64,000 bases of DNA from CAZWDL01 sp964632995 (GCA_964632995.1 CAZWDL010000023.1:1-64000), one strand, 5' to 3'; positions 1 to 9,882 are shown, counted from the first letter of the stretch. Notes: generated from the letters alone by a model not told the origin. A program made the numbers and translations.

Positions 1-69
1 ACGAGTACCTTTTCAAGATTTTAGCAGGTTAGGGCTTACTTTGCGATTGCCCTGTGCTTTGATTAGAGC

Positions 70-1482
70 TTACATGATATCGAGTTGTTCTAAAAACCAG
101 CGTTTCTCGCGCAGCTGTTTGGCCTGATTGATATCCCGGCGTAACTTCTCTTTTTGCTCTTTATTATAAGGATTGATCCGGACCAGTTTTTTGGTGAACC
201 GGATCAGGTTGCTGTAAATCTGTTTGTGGTAGCCGATGTCCTTTTTGCGATGCACGTAATTGCGCATACTCTCCAGCAGTGATTCGAGCGCCTCGTACTC
301 GCCGTCTTCGTAGTACATTCTGATAAGCATCGACTTGGCCTGCAGGTTGATGAGCAGGTCAGTGTATTCGAAGTGGATGAGCAATTCCCGGGCCTTATCG
401 TAATCGCCTTTTTCAAAATGCAGCGAAGAAAGAGCGAAGTGTACGAAGTTTTCCCGGTGTTTGGCTTCCAGGTAATCCTGGTATTCCTCGATAAAGTGTT
501 GAACCCAGTCAAACTCCTTTAAGGTCAGCCCGGCCGTGACGATATTGCGGAAGGTGTACCGGTCGAGTACATTATTTTCCATGAACACTTCGTTCTCTAT
601 GCCCCGGCGGTTGATCTCAAACATCTCCCGCAGGTATTGTTTCTCTCCCATGTTGATCTTGACAATACAGTAGTTGATCGCCAGCAGATAAATGTCCCGG
701 ACATCGGATTTGGGAAAGAGGTGACCGAATTTTTCAATTTGTTCCTTCAGGCGGAAGAAATAGGAAGGCTCCTCTTTATTGGTGGAGGCCTGGTAGATGT
801 AGTAGTAGATGCCTATTGCCGGTATTTCAAGTAATTCCTGATTGTCCTGCAGGTAACGGAGCACGGCGCCGAGCATCCCGGTGGTGTACTTTGCCTTGTA
901 AACCGCCTGGTGGGAGAGCATGATGCAGCTCTGCCGCAGCTTGTCGGAGAGGTAGAAAACGTCTATGGCGTCGGAAATTTCCTGCAAGTTCAGCTGGGTG
1001 CTGCGCTTTTGGTAACTCAGGTAGCGATACTTCTCCTGCTCCAGCAAATACTCATTAAACATGAACTGGGAGTCACGGATGGATGATTTTTTCTGAACTT
1101 TTTCTATGCCCCGCACTGTTTTCTGGAATACTTTATCCAAGCCTCGCTTTCTGAATACGCTGGCCAGGGCCATCTGCGTTTTAATATCGTTTCCGGTATA
1201 CTCCTGATAGATGAGAAATTCTTCGACCGCCTTCATCAGGAAGTACATCGTTTGTCGCAGCCTGGCGTCATCAAAGTCTTCCCCAGGAAAAATTTTGCGG
1301 AATACACGCTCTTTATCGAGGAATTTTTCGTTATCTAAGTGGTCGTAGGCGAAAACATATTCAAACAGATCTGCCACATCCTCCCGCTGATTGTGAGCGG
1401 GGGACTGCAGCCATTTTCTGCAATCGCGGATTTCTTTTTTGGAAAAGGTTCTCAAAACGTCAATCAGCTGACTTTTTTCCAT
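70..1482 (-). CDS. Helical-repeat (TPR-like) protein of unknown function
   Basis: A 470-residue protein with no signal peptide or membrane segment, so probably cytoplasmic. It is rich in Leu, Tyr, Glu, Lys and Arg and is built of short amphipathic helices. The second half has TPR-like spacing, for example around residues 345-400, where FEKGDYDKARELL and YEDGEYEALESLLESM resemble helix pairs of tetratricopeptide repeats. I recognise no catalytic motif. The start is an ATG, and the 184 bases upstream separate it from a divergently transcribed exported-protein gene. Proteins of this kind are usually hypothetical and lineage-restricted in Saprospiria (inference). A scaffold role is possible but not shown. 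Confidence 0.8.
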   Translation of the reverse strand: MEKSQLIDVLRTFSKKEIRDCRKWLQSPAHNQREDVADLFEYVFAYDHLDNEKFLDKERVFRKIFPGEDFDDARLRQTMYFLMKAVEEFLIYQEYTGNDIKTQMALASVFRKRGLDKVFQKTVRGIEKVQKKSSIRDSQFMFNEYLLEQEKYRYLSYQKRSTQLNLQEISDAIDVFYLSDKLRQSCIMLSHQAVYKAKYTTGMLGAVLRYLQDNQELLEIPAIGIYYYIYQASTNKEEPSYFFRLKEQIEKFGHLFPKSDVRDIYLLAINYCIVKINMGEKQYLREMFEINRRGIENEVFMENNVLDRYTFRNIVTAGLTLKEFDWVQHFIEEYQDYLEAKHRENFVHFALSSLHFEKGDYDKARELLIHFEYTDLLINLQAKSMLIRMYYEDGEYEALESLLESMRNYVHRKKDIGYHKQIYSNLIRFTKKLVRINPYNKEQKEKLRRDINQAKQLREKRWFLEQLDIM

Positions 1483-1666
1483 AGTTAAATAGCTTGAATA
1501 GTGAAAAAAAATTCAACACCTTTTTCATTTAAAAAATCTGATAATGCTTTTATCATAAAGGTTTAAGGTGATTTTTGATGTAGAGGGGGTCTAAAAATAC
1601 AGATTTTTTTTCAACAACACCTCTTTTTTGTCATTGGATTTCAGGACGATCTAAATCATATTTGTA

Positions 1667-4657
1667 ATGTACTCAGGAACGAAACACTCAAAGCTAGCGC
1701 CGATGAAGTTTAAAAAAGTGGCCAGCTCTTCGTTCCCATCCTTAGACGGCCTTGTGAAAGTAGTCCTTCTGCTGATGGGAATTGTTTTGGGAAGCGAAAG
1801 CGCTGCCCAAGGCTGGGAAGCTAATTTTGGAGGTGCTAATTACGACGAAGGGACGGCAATGGTCGAAGCGGTCGACGGAGGATTTATCCTGGTCGGCTTT
1901 AGTGAATCCTTCGGCTCAGATAATGATCTTGATGTATACGTCGTCAGGACAGACATTGACGGCGTCGTTCTCTGGAATAGAGTTTACGACCCGGGTTTTA
2001 TGGAGCACGGCTTCGGCGTATTGGCTGAATCCGATGGTTCCATCCTGGTAGTTGGAGATATCAATTCCAGGCCGGAAGATCCGCTCAATGTTTTACTATA
2101 CCGTTTGACTAAGGAGGGAAAGCTGATCTGGTCTAAGCACTACGAGTCAGAGGCCCGCGAGGTCGGGAAAGATCTGGTCAGGACTTCCGACGGAGGATAC
2201 CTGATCATCGGTTCTACCGAAGCGACCAGCGACGGCAATGACGATATTCTGCTGATGAAGGTCAATGCCGAGGGAGAACTCCTATGGCGAAAACAATACG
2301 GAGAAGTGGGCGATGACCGGGGAGAAGCACTTGTCACCCTGGAAGACGGATTTGCTTTTGTCGCTAATTCGGATAACCCCAACGGGTTCGACAATGATGT
2401 AATCCTCTATCGAATCGACAAGAACGGTGAAAAGCTTTGGTCGGAACGCATCGCTTCTACTAACGAAAGCGGCGGCCCGGAAGCCGATAAAGCCAGTGAT
2501 CTGATCCTGACACGCGAGGGCAAACTCGTCATCGCCGGTTCCCGGGGCTTCAGCAGCGATGCCTGGGTGGCGCAATACAATCTGGACGGCAACCTGATCT
2601 GGGAAAAAACCATCGGCGGTGATTTGGGGGACGAAGCTACCTGCGTCGTTGAAATTGAAAGTGGAGCCCTGGTGTTCGGCGGCGCGACGGAAACCTCCGA
2701 GAGCAACCTGGATATGTTAATGTTCCAGCTCAGCGCAACAGGAGAAGAAATGTGGCGCTCCGTGGTCGGCAGCGAAGATACTTATGAAGACTGCCGGGAG
2801 ATTGTCGCGACAAGCGATGGTAAATTCGCTACCGTTGGCTTGAAGTCTGATGTTTTTAAAGCAACCCTTAACGATATAATCCTGGTCAGAACGGATGACC
2901 TGGGAAATACCATAACCAATTATATCCAGGGCCGCGTGTATCGTGATGCCGATGCGGGATGTAACGGTTATGATTTGACAAGAGATGCACCGCTGAAGGA
3001 CTGGCTGGTCCAGGTCAGTAGTAAAAGTACGGACCGGATCTACTTCGGCACCACCGATACGGAAGGTAAATACAGTATTCGGGTAGATACGGGAAACTAT
3101 GAGGTCAAGGTGCTTCCGGTAAACAACTACTGGAGCAGCTGTGTGGAAAACGGCTATGAGATCAATCTCACTGAATTCTACGACACGACGACGCTGGGCT
3201 TTCCCATCGTCGCCGAAACGATTTGTCCGTATCTCGAGGTGGATATTTCCACGCCCTTTCTGGCGGCCTGCTCCGATATCGTCTATTCGGTAGATTACTG
3301 CAACATCGGAACGGGAGCCGCCCAGGACGCCTACGTGGAAGTTACCTTGAGCGATGAGCTGAACTTCCTCTCTTCCAGCATTCCGGTGGCTGCACAGGAC
3401 GGTAATGTCTACACCTTCAATATTGGCAATCTCGCCTCTTCGGAGTGTGGTTCCTTTACTATCAACACCGAACTGCCTTGTAGCGGAATTGCAGAAGGCC
3501 AGGCCGCACTCGCCAGCGCCGAAATATTTCCGAATGTGCTTTGCGTAGAGCCGGATCCCAATTGGGACGGAGCCAGCGTCATCGTCTCCGGAAACTGTAC
3601 AACGGAACGCGACTCGGTGATCTTCAACGTCACCAACGCCGGTGACGGTAATATGAACCAGCCGAGCAATTACATCGTCATTCAGGATGACCTCATCCTT
3701 TTCCAGGACGATGTCCAACTGCCGGCCGGTGTAGGTGAGCGAGTAGCACTGCCGGTAAACGCCGGCGCTACCTACCGGGTCATCGCCGAACAGACGCCCT
3801 TCCACCCGGGACGTACCTATCCGACGGCTTTCGTCGAAGGCTGTGTCGAAGAAGGAGCGCCCTTCAGCACCGGTTTTGCTACCCAGTTTCCAGAAAACGA
3901 TCTGGATCCGGGCATCTCCATTGACGTACAGGAAATCGTGGGTTCCAACAGTTCCGTCGAACTGAGAGGCTATCCCAAAGGCTATGGCGACTCTTCACTG
4001 GTCGCCTCCAACACCGATATCACATACACCGTCTTTTTCCGGAACACGGGAACCGATACGATTAACAGGCTGGTTATCCGGGATACCTTGTCCTCCCAGC
4101 TGGACATTACTACCGTGACGCCGGGGGCAAGTAACCTGCCCTACGAATTTGAAGTTTATGACAACGGAATCCTGAAATTCACTTTTTCCGATATAGAGCT
4201 ATTACCAGGAGGTAGTGATGGCGATGCTTCGTCCTACGGATTTGTAAAATTCCGGGTATCCCAAAAACCAGATAACCCCGCAGGAACGGCTATCGAAAAC
4301 CGCGCTGTCGTCTATTTTGACTATCTCGAACCGGAAAAAACGAATTGGACGCGTTACTTTGTAGGACAATTCCCGTCTTATATAACGACAGATGTCGAAA
4401 AGGTTTTTTATCCGGGCGTTAAAATAAATGTATACCCGAATCCGTTTATTGACTCCACTGTCTTTGACATAGAGGGGTACGACTTTAAAGAAGTGATACT
4501 CAATGTCTTCGACAGCTCCGGCAGGCTGCTGCACACAAGCCGCCATACCGGAAACCAAATTATGTATTATCGCAACGCTTTGCCCAGCGGGCTGTATTTC
4601 TTCAGGCTCGAATCCGAAGGAAAGCCGATAAGTAGCGGTAAGTTGTTGGTACGATAA
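1667..4657 (+). CDS. Large secreted T9SS cargo protein with delta-60-type repeats and DUF11-like domains
   Basis: A 996-residue exported protein. The N-terminus has a hydrophobic signal segment (around VVLLLMGIVLGSESAAQ). Residues about 48-430 hold roughly six repeats of a beta-propeller-like unit with recurring 'DGGF/Y-LIxG' and 'GExLW' patterns, as in delta-60 and WD40-like repeat proteins. Next comes an SdrD/B-like segment (VYRDADAGCNGYDLTRDAPL), then two DUF11-type domains (TYTVFFRNTGTDTINRLVIRD). The last 75 residues form a type A T9SS sorting domain (VYPNPF near the start, SGLYFFRL, final GKLLVR), which predicts outer-membrane passage and surface attachment. An internal ATG at 1703 (MKFKK) is an alternative start that places the signal peptide closer to the N-terminus. 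Ligand and function are unknown. Confidence 0.9.
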   Translation: MYSGTKHSKLAPMKFKKVASSSFPSLDGLVKVVLLLMGIVLGSESAAQGWEANFGGANYDEGTAMVEAVDGGFILVGFSESFGSDNDLDVYVVRTDIDGVVLWNRVYDPGFMEHGFGVLAESDGSILVVGDINSRPEDPLNVLLYRLTKEGKLIWSKHYESEAREVGKDLVRTSDGGYLIIGSTEATSDGNDDILLMKVNAEGELLWRKQYGEVGDDRGEALVTLEDGFAFVANSDNPNGFDNDVILYRIDKNGEKLWSERIASTNESGGPEADKASDLILTREGKLVIAGSRGFSSDAWVAQYNLDGNLIWEKTIGGDLGDEATCVVEIESGALVFGGATETSESNLDMLMFQLSATGEEMWRSVVGSEDTYEDCREIVATSDGKFATVGLKSDVFKATLNDIILVRTDDLGNTITNYIQGRVYRDADAGCNGYDLTRDAPLKDWLVQVSSKSTDRIYFGTTDTEGKYSIRVDTGNYEVKVLPVNNYWSSCVENGYEINLTEFYDTTTLGFPIVAETICPYLEVDISTPFLAACSDIVYSVDYCNIGTGAAQDAYVEVTLSDELNFLSSSIPVAAQDGNVYTFNIGNLASSECGSFTINTELPCSGIAEGQAALASAEIFPNVLCVEPDPNWDGASVIVSGNCTTERDSVIFNVTNAGDGNMNQPSNYIVIQDDLILFQDDVQLPAGVGERVALPVNAGATYRVIAEQTPFHPGRTYPTAFVEGCVEEGAPFSTGFATQFPENDLDPGISIDVQEIVGSNSSVELRGYPKGYGDSSLVASNTDITYTVFFRNTGTDTINRLVIRDTLSSQLDITTVTPGASNLPYEFEVYDNGILKFTFSDIELLPGGSDGDASSYGFVKFRVSQKPDNPAGTAIENRAVVYFDYLEPEKTNWTRYFVGQFPSYITTDVEKVFYPGVKINVYPNPFIDSTVFDIEGYDFKEVILNVFDSSGRLLHTSRHTGNQIMYYRNALPSGLYFFRLESEGKPISSGKLLVR

Positions 4658-4817
4658 TCATAATCCCATAAACTACATGGTTCCTCGCTGTAAGAAGCGG
4701 GGAACCTCCAATGAAAACTCAAAAACAGACATCGTTTCCTTCCCTGCGGGGAAGTTCGAATAAGAATTTAGGTCGTCTTATTATTTTCATGAGATTATGA
4801 TTTGTTATTAGCGAGAG

Positions 4818-4847
4818 GCAGCGTCCAAGTGGCGCTGCTTTTTTTTT
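4818..4847 (+). terminator. Rho-independent terminator
   Basis: Stem GCAGCG (4818-4823) pairs with CGCTGC (4833-4838) and is followed directly by nine T. It lies 160 bases after the T9SS protein gene and probably ends its transcript. Confidence 0.7.
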
Positions 4848-4958
4848 ACCGGGTACACAGGTGTAGTGTAGGATAAACCGCCTGGATAGTGAAAAGGAGC
4901 GGGATGAAATGATGTGGGCTTAAACCCTAATAACCGAGGAGGGCAGGGAAAAAAGAAA

Positions 4959-5004
4959 AAAACCGAAAAAGCTACCCGGGAGAGGTGAGGACTTTTTCGG
5001 TTTT
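4959..5004 (-). terminator. Terminator downstream of asnS
   Basis: A 13-base perfect stem (4959-4971 with 4992-5004) encloses a 20-base loop. On the minus strand it is followed by a long T-rich run. It lies 33 bases after the asnS stop codon. The plus strand also has T runs, so it may work in both directions. Confidence 0.7.
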
Positions 5005-5036
5005 ACCTTTTTTACTACATCGATTGTTTCCCGGTT

Positions 5037-6470
5037 TTAGAATTCTGCGTTGCCCGGCGTACGTGGGAAGGGAATCACGTCACGGATATTGGTAATACCG
5101 GTTACGAACTGGATCATGCGTTCGAAGCCCAGTCCAAACCCGGCGTGCGGGGCCCCGCCAAACTTGCGCAATTCTTTGTACCACCACAGGTCTTTCTGGG
5201 GAATGCCGGCTTCTTCAATCCGGTTCCGGAGTACGTCCAAGCGTTCTTCACGTTGGGAACCGCCGATGACTTCACCGATGCCGGGGAAGAGAACGTCCAT
5301 GGCGGCAACTGTTTTTCCGTCGTCGTTGAGGCGCATATAAAAAGCTTTGATTTCCTTAGGGTAATCGCGAACAATAACCGGCTTTTTGAAGTGTTTTTCA
5401 ACGAGCCAGCGTTCGTGTTCAGCCTGCAGGTCTTTTCCCCATTCTACCGGAAACTCGAAACGCCCTTTCTTATAGGGCTTAGACCCTTGCAGCAGTTTGA
5501 CGGCCTCGGTGTAAGTGATGCGTTCGAAGTTGTTGTCCACTACAAAGCGGAGGGTGTCAAGGAGGCCCAAAGGACGGCGATCCTCCTTCTTCATATTCTG
5601 TTCCAGTTTCTGGATGCGCTGATCAAGAAACTCGAGCTCTTTGGGATAACGCTCGAGGACATAGTTGATGAGGAACTTGACAAAGTCCTCAGCGAGATCC
5701 ATATTGTCGTGGATATCAAAGAAGGCGACTTCCGGTTCTATCATCCAGAATTCTGCCAGGTGCCGGGTCGTATTGGAGCGTTCGGCGCGAAAGGTAGGAC
5801 CGAAGGTGTACACCTTGCCCAGAGCCAAGGCGCCTACTTCGGCCTGTAGCTGGCCGGAGACAGTGAGGTTCGTCTCGCGCCCGAAAAAATCCTGTTCCCA
5901 GTCGACTTTCCCATCTTCCGTCTTTGGAGGGGCTCCGACGGGCAAAGTGGTCACCCGGAACATTTCACCGGCACCTTCTGCATCACTACCAGTGATAATC
6001 GGCGAGTGGAGGTAGTAATAGCTCCGGTCATTGTAGTATTTATGGACGGCGAAAGACACGGCATGCCGGATGCGAAAAACGGTGCTCAGCGTATTCGTAC
6101 GCATGCGGAAATGAGCGTTCTCCCGCAAAAATTCCATAGTCTGCCTTTTCGGCTGTAGGGGGTATTCTTCCGGATCAGAGCTGCCCAGAATTTCAATTTC
6201 CCGGGCGATAATTTCAATTTCCTGCCCGGCCCCTTGAGATTCTACGAGCTTCCCCGTGACAGCAATGCAGGCGTGAAAGGTTATTTTTCTGAGCATTTCT
6301 TCGTTGAAATCCTCATAGTCGACAACAATCTGAAGATTATCTATGGTGGAACCGTCATTGAGGGCAATGAACCGGTTCGAGCGAAAGGCTCTGACCCAGC
6401 CCATCACGGTTACTTCGATATTGAGCGGTGGCTGGCTGAGTATTTTTGATATCTCTGTTCTTTTTTTCAT
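5037..6470 (-). CDS. asnS: Asparagine-tRNA ligase
   Basis: A 477-residue class IIb aminoacyl-tRNA synthetase that charges tRNA-Asn with asparagine in the cytoplasm; the length matches bacterial AsnRS. The N-terminal OB fold that binds the anticodon is visible (VMGWVRAFRSNRFIALNDGS). The catalytic core carries the class II motif 2 arginine region (FRAERSNTTRHLAEF) and motif 3 (GLGFERM) close to the C-terminus. GSDAEGAGEMF is typical of AsnRS rather than AspRS. ATG start. The long upstream stretch holds several palindromes and a terminator-like hairpin in the sense direction, which may belong to its leader or to the end of the preceding minus-strand transcript. Confidence 0.97.
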   Translation of the reverse strand: MKKRTEISKILSQPPLNIEVTVMGWVRAFRSNRFIALNDGSTIDNLQIVVDYEDFNEEMLRKITFHACIAVTGKLVESQGAGQEIEIIAREIEILGSSDPEEYPLQPKRQTMEFLRENAHFRMRTNTLSTVFRIRHAVSFAVHKYYNDRSYYYLHSPIITGSDAEGAGEMFRVTTLPVGAPPKTEDGKVDWEQDFFGRETNLTVSGQLQAEVGALALGKVYTFGPTFRAERSNTTRHLAEFWMIEPEVAFFDIHDNMDLAEDFVKFLINYVLERYPKELEFLDQRIQKLEQNMKKEDRRPLGLLDTLRFVVDNNFERITYTEAVKLLQGSKPYKKGRFEFPVEWGKDLQAEHERWLVEKHFKKPVIVRDYPKEIKAFYMRLNDDGKTVAAMDVLFPGIGEVIGGSQREERLDVLRNRIEEAGIPQKDLWWYKELRKFGGAPHAGFGLGFERMIQFVTGITNIRDVIPFPRTPGNAEF

Positions 6471-6717
6471 GCCGGTGTTCGTTTCTCTTTAGGAGCTTCA
6501 GGTTGCCTGTAATCATCAAACCCGAAGGCATTTTAAAGAGGCGAAATTACGCAGATTAAATAGAACCTACAAACGCGGGTATTTCTCATAATCAGGGAAG
6601 TCGTCGGCTGGTCTAAGGCCTGTAAACAGGAAACATTTCTCCGTCTGTATGAAGAGAATAGAAGTGGAAAAGGGCCGAAGAAAGGTATGAGCTATAAAAG
6701 AAAAAGGTCAAAAAAAA

Positions 6718-6745
6718 CAGGGATCCAGCGATGCTGGATACCCTG
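6718..6745 (-). terminator. Strong terminator-like hairpin between the AraC gene and asnS
   Basis: CAGGG-ATCCAGC (6718-6729), loop GAT, GCTGGAT-A-CCCTG (6733-6745). On the minus strand the hairpin is followed at once by eight T. It lies 500 bases after the AraC stop and 250 bases before the asnS start, so it may end the upstream transcript or act as an attenuator in an asnS leader. Confidence 0.65.
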
Positions 6746-7244
6746 TATAACCCCAAAAAACCAAATGAAAACAATCTACATATGAAAACTCTTAATTAAG
6801 AGTCTTGATATTTCTTGTTGAAAATACTTTAACCTGGGAACACTACTTTGAAAGGATATGTTTAAAAGTGCTCGATTTTTTATAATCCTTTCAAAATTTT
6901 TGTTCAATCGTTTTCCCAATCATTTGTACAAATAAATAACAAATCTTGAAAATAGGCAAGAATTCAAAGGGGAAAATTTAAAAAAAAGATGTTTTTCGTT
7001 GATAGGAGTCCGGTTATTTTTTTCCAGCAGGCTGGTAGTCAGTGTGTAAGTCGTTTATTTTAAGCGGTTTGAGGGAGTTTCTCCTATAGGGTGTATACGA
7101 TATACCCACGGATCCTTTTAAAGTCGGAAAGCTTGCCCGGCCACACATGGACGGGGTTACCCGACCCGAGGCAACGAGGGGCGGGCGGAAGTCGGAATCC
7201 TGCATAAGATCACAGAAGTACATCTTTTTGTTGTAAGCGTGCCT
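6746..7244. other. AT-rich intergenic stretch with palindromes
   Basis: No convincing gene. It contains a perfect 16-base palindrome at 6788-6803 (ACTCTTAATTAAGAGT), an 11-base inverted repeat TTTGAAAGGAT / ATCCTTTCAAA at 6847-6857 and 6885-6895, and a GC-rich dispersed repeat at 7154-7186. An open frame at 7014-7223 (minus) overlaps the repeat and has no protein-like character. Confidence 0.5.
7154..7186. repeat. Dispersed GC-rich intergenic repeat, copy 1
   Basis: A 33-base segment around CCGACCCGAGGCAACGAGGG closely matches 53113-53146 (about four of five bases identical), in the same orientation. Both copies are intergenic. Confidence 0.55.
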
Positions 7245-8117
7245 TCAGATCAATTCTCGTTGCCAATTTCTGTATTCGGTTGGGGTACAATGCATATACT
7301 TTTTGAATTGCCGGTTAAAGTAGGAGATGGTGTTGAACCCGGAAAGCATACTCACCTGGCTGATATTGTAGGAAGTCCGTGAGAGTAATTTGCAAGCCAT
7401 GCCTACCCGGAACTCGTTGAGGTAATCCACAAATGATTTATGCGTACTTTTTTTGAAGAATCGACAAAAGGCGTGTTTGCTGAGGTTAGCGACGTTGGCC
7501 GCTTCTTCGAGTGAAATAGGACGGTCGAAGTTTTCGGAGATGTAACGGATCGTACGGTTGAGCCGGGAGGAACGTACTTTTCTTTCCTCCGGAGTATATC
7601 CTACGGGGCCAAGGAAATGCTTTTCTTCACTTAAAGCGGTTTGATGCAAGATCTGAATCAGCTGAATAATTCGCATGGCGCCGCTGAGTTTGCGGAGTTC
7701 CAGGATGAGCGGGCGAATGCGCTCGGCGAGTGGCCGGCAGAGTTTGACGCCTCTGGCGCATTCTTTGAGGAATTGTCGGACCGCATACATTTCCGGTAAC
7801 TGGAAGAAGTCTTTTCCGAAGGCGCTTTCTTTGAAGAACAGAGAGATAATGTGTGACTGCAGAGGCGTACCGGCAGAGTAGTATGCGCTGTCATTCTTAA
7901 AAACATGGGGAACATCAGCGCCGATAATATAAACCTCATTAGGGGAAAAGGGATCGATATGGTTACCGATAGTACTTTTGCCATGTCCTTCTAGGATAAG
8001 GCTGATCTGGTACTCCGGGTGAAAGTGGAGACGATCGTATTGGTGCTGCTGCCGGTTGATCTGTACATGGAAGGAAGCATCTTCCTTTTCGGTGACCTTG
8101 AAAGGAACTGGTTTCAT
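7245..8117 (-). CDS. AraC-family transcriptional regulator with cupin sensor domain
   Basis: A 290-residue DNA-binding regulator. The N-terminal half (about residues 1-150) is a cupin-like sensor domain with HFHPEYQISLILEGHG, the usual His-rich opening strand of AraC cupins. The C-terminal 100 residues contain the two helix-turn-helix units of the AraC domain (ISLEEAANVANLSKHAFCRF and ISQVSMLSGFNTISYFNRQF). ATG start. It is divergent from the threonine synthase gene across 132 bases, so it may control that gene or itself; the inducer cannot be read from the sequence. Confidence 0.93.
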   Translation of the reverse strand: MKPVPFKVTEKEDASFHVQINRQQHQYDRLHFHPEYQISLILEGHGKSTIGNHIDPFSPNEVYIIGADVPHVFKNDSAYYSAGTPLQSHIISLFFKESAFGKDFFQLPEMYAVRQFLKECARGVKLCRPLAERIRPLILELRKLSGAMRIIQLIQILHQTALSEEKHFLGPVGYTPEERKVRSSRLNRTIRYISENFDRPISLEEAANVANLSKHAFCRFFKKSTHKSFVDYLNEFRVGMACKLLSRTSYNISQVSMLSGFNTISYFNRQFKKYMHCTPTEYRNWQRELI

Positions 8118-8249
8118 AGCTTGTAAAACGGTTTTTGCGAAAAGGCAATAATGTACTGTGATCGGTTAATATTGTGAAAGCATGCCGTCCCGGAAAGTTG
8201 AATATTAGGGAAAAGTATTCCTTAATAAACTGAATATCCGGAACTTAGT

Positions 8250-9425
8250 ATGGAAACGTTAAGCATCGCCAAAACGCTGTATGCCGATCTTGTCTGCTCT
8301 AAAAGCGGGGCAGTTTATGATAAAAACAGGGTACAGACCTATTCCTCCGCTGAGAAGCCTTTGCTGGCTCGTTATGACCTATCGGCGGGTCTGGAGCGGG
8401 AAGTGCTGCAGGGCCGCCCCTGGAATATGTGGCGTTATCGAGAATTATTGCCACTGGAAGACGAGGCGTATCGCTACAGCCTGGGAGAAGGAGGCACTCC
8501 GCTTTTTCACCTGAAGCGGGCAGGGCGTCATCTGGGTACCCCCTGGCTTTACCTCAAAGACGAAGCTGGTAATCCCACCGGTTCTTTTAAAGCGCGCGGA
8601 CTATCTATGGCGATCTCCAAAGCGGCGGAATTAGGAGTTCGCAAGTGCGTCATCCCCACTGCGGGCAATGCCGGGGGCGCTATGAGTGCTTATTGCGCTA
8701 TTGCCGGTATGGAGGCGCACGTATATATGCCGCGGCAGACCCCTTTAGTTTTTCAGCACGAGTGCGCCCTTTACGGCGCCAAGGTTACCCTGGTTGACGG
8801 AGATATTAGCGACTGCGCACGAAGGATAGCCGGGGAACGCCAACCTGACTGGTTTGATATCTCCACGCTCAAAGAGCCTTTCCGGCTGGAAGGTAAAAAG
8901 ACGATGGGACTGGAAATAGTCGAACAGCTCGACTGGCAGGCGCCTGACGTGATCATCTATCCCACGGGCGGCGGCACCGGTCTGATCGGTATTTGGAAAG
9001 CCTTTGAAGAGTTGGAACAGCTTGCTTGGACAGGTAAAAAGAAACCGCGCATGGTGGCCGTACAGGCGGAAGTCTGCAGCCCTATCGTCAATGCCTTCGC
9101 CGCTGATGCTAAAATCGCTGCTCCCTGTCATCAGCCCGGCACTACTATTGCCAACGGCTTGCGGGTGCCGGCAGCCTTCGGCGATGAACTTATTCTCGAT
9201 ATCCTTTACAAAAGTGGAGGACGGGCCTTGGCGGTGTCAGAAGAGGATATGAAAACCGGCTTGAAAGAGGTCGCCCGCCTGGAAGGCCAGTTGCTCGCCC
9301 CGGAAGGGGCCGCCGTCTGGATGGCCTTTCGGCGCCTGCTCCGGGAAGGCTGGATCCAACCGGAGGAACGGGTGGTACTCCTGAATACGGGAACGCTTTA
9401 CAAATATATCGAAAACCTGGTCTGA
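8250..9425 (+). CDS. thrC: Threonine synthase (PLP-dependent, fold type II)
   Basis: A 391-residue enzyme that converts O-phospho-homoserine to threonine, or a close relative in the same fold. The PLP lysine is K114 in GSFKARG, and the phosphate-binding glycine loop is PTGGGTGLIG. GEGGTPLFHL near residue 80 and NPTGSFK are typical of the ThrC subfamily with a short N-terminus (archaeal/plant-like, about 390-410 residues). ATG start. Divergent from the AraC-type regulator. No other threonine pathway genes lie nearby, so a role as a generic 2-amino-acid lyase or threonine synthase-like protein is not excluded. Confidence 0.88.
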   Translation: METLSIAKTLYADLVCSKSGAVYDKNRVQTYSSAEKPLLARYDLSAGLEREVLQGRPWNMWRYRELLPLEDEAYRYSLGEGGTPLFHLKRAGRHLGTPWLYLKDEAGNPTGSFKARGLSMAISKAAELGVRKCVIPTAGNAGGAMSAYCAIAGMEAHVYMPRQTPLVFQHECALYGAKVTLVDGDISDCARRIAGERQPDWFDISTLKEPFRLEGKKTMGLEIVEQLDWQAPDVIIYPTGGGTGLIGIWKAFEELEQLAWTGKKKPRMVAVQAEVCSPIVNAFAADAKIAAPCHQPGTTIANGLRVPAAFGDELILDILYKSGGRALAVSEEDMKTGLKEVARLEGQLLAPEGAAVWMAFRRLLREGWIQPEERVVLLNTGTLYKYIENLV

Positions 9426-9459
9426 AAAAAGCCCTGGGAGTCACGACTTCGCTGGTTTT

Positions 9460-9882
9460 TCAATTTAGAAAGCGGGATTTCAGTTCTGGCGTTGGAATCA
9501 TACATTCCTCGCGTTTGCCGAACCAGCGGTAGCGGTTGCGGGCAATCCATTCGTAGATCGTGTCACGGACAAAGCGGGGGATGATCCGGAATAAGTAAAA
9601 GAAAGACCAGAACCCGCCAAGCAGACGAAGCAGCTCCAGTGCAGCGTCGGAACGGGTGTAAAGACGGTCTTGGTAGTAGAGTACGACGCTGCTCAGTTGC
9701 TCCCCGGAAAGACCGGCCTGCCGCAGTACCTGTTGTCCCGTGTTGGATTGCAGGGCCGCAAAGTGAATCTTTCCGGCCGGATCGTGGCGGATAACCCACT
9801 GCACGGCGCCGTTGCAGAGGTTACAAACGCCATCGAAGAGTAGCAGAGGCTTGTCTGTCGGTATATCGGGTACATTATTCAT
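9460..9882 (-). CDS. DCC family thiol-disulfide oxidoreductase-like protein (DUF393)
   Basis: About 140 residues from the ATG at 9882. An upstream in-frame start at 9936 would add residues that do not fit the family. The DCC signature LLFDGVCNLCNGAVQW, with its CxxC pair, sits at the N-terminus and gives the family its name. The later YLFRIIPRFVRDTIYEWIARNRYRWFG is the usual C-terminal helix. The family is assumed to have a thioredoxin-like redox role, but substrates are not known. The neighbouring radA is on the same strand 98 bases upstream. Confidence 0.9.
   Translation of the reverse strand: MNNVPDIPTDKPLLLFDGVCNLCNGAVQWVIRHDPAGKIHFAALQSNTGQQVLRQAGLSGEQLSSVVLYYQDRLYTRSDAALELLRLLGGFWSFFYLFRIIPRFVRDTIYEWIARNRYRWFGKREECMIPTPELKSRFLN

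Noticed and set aside
2717..3805. 362-codon minus-strand open frame
   Set aside because: Lies wholly antisense inside the T9SS cargo gene, whose plus-strand product has clear domains. The minus-strand product has no motifs.
7014..7223. 69-codon minus-strand open frame
   Set aside because: Covers the GC-rich dispersed repeat and has no protein-like composition.
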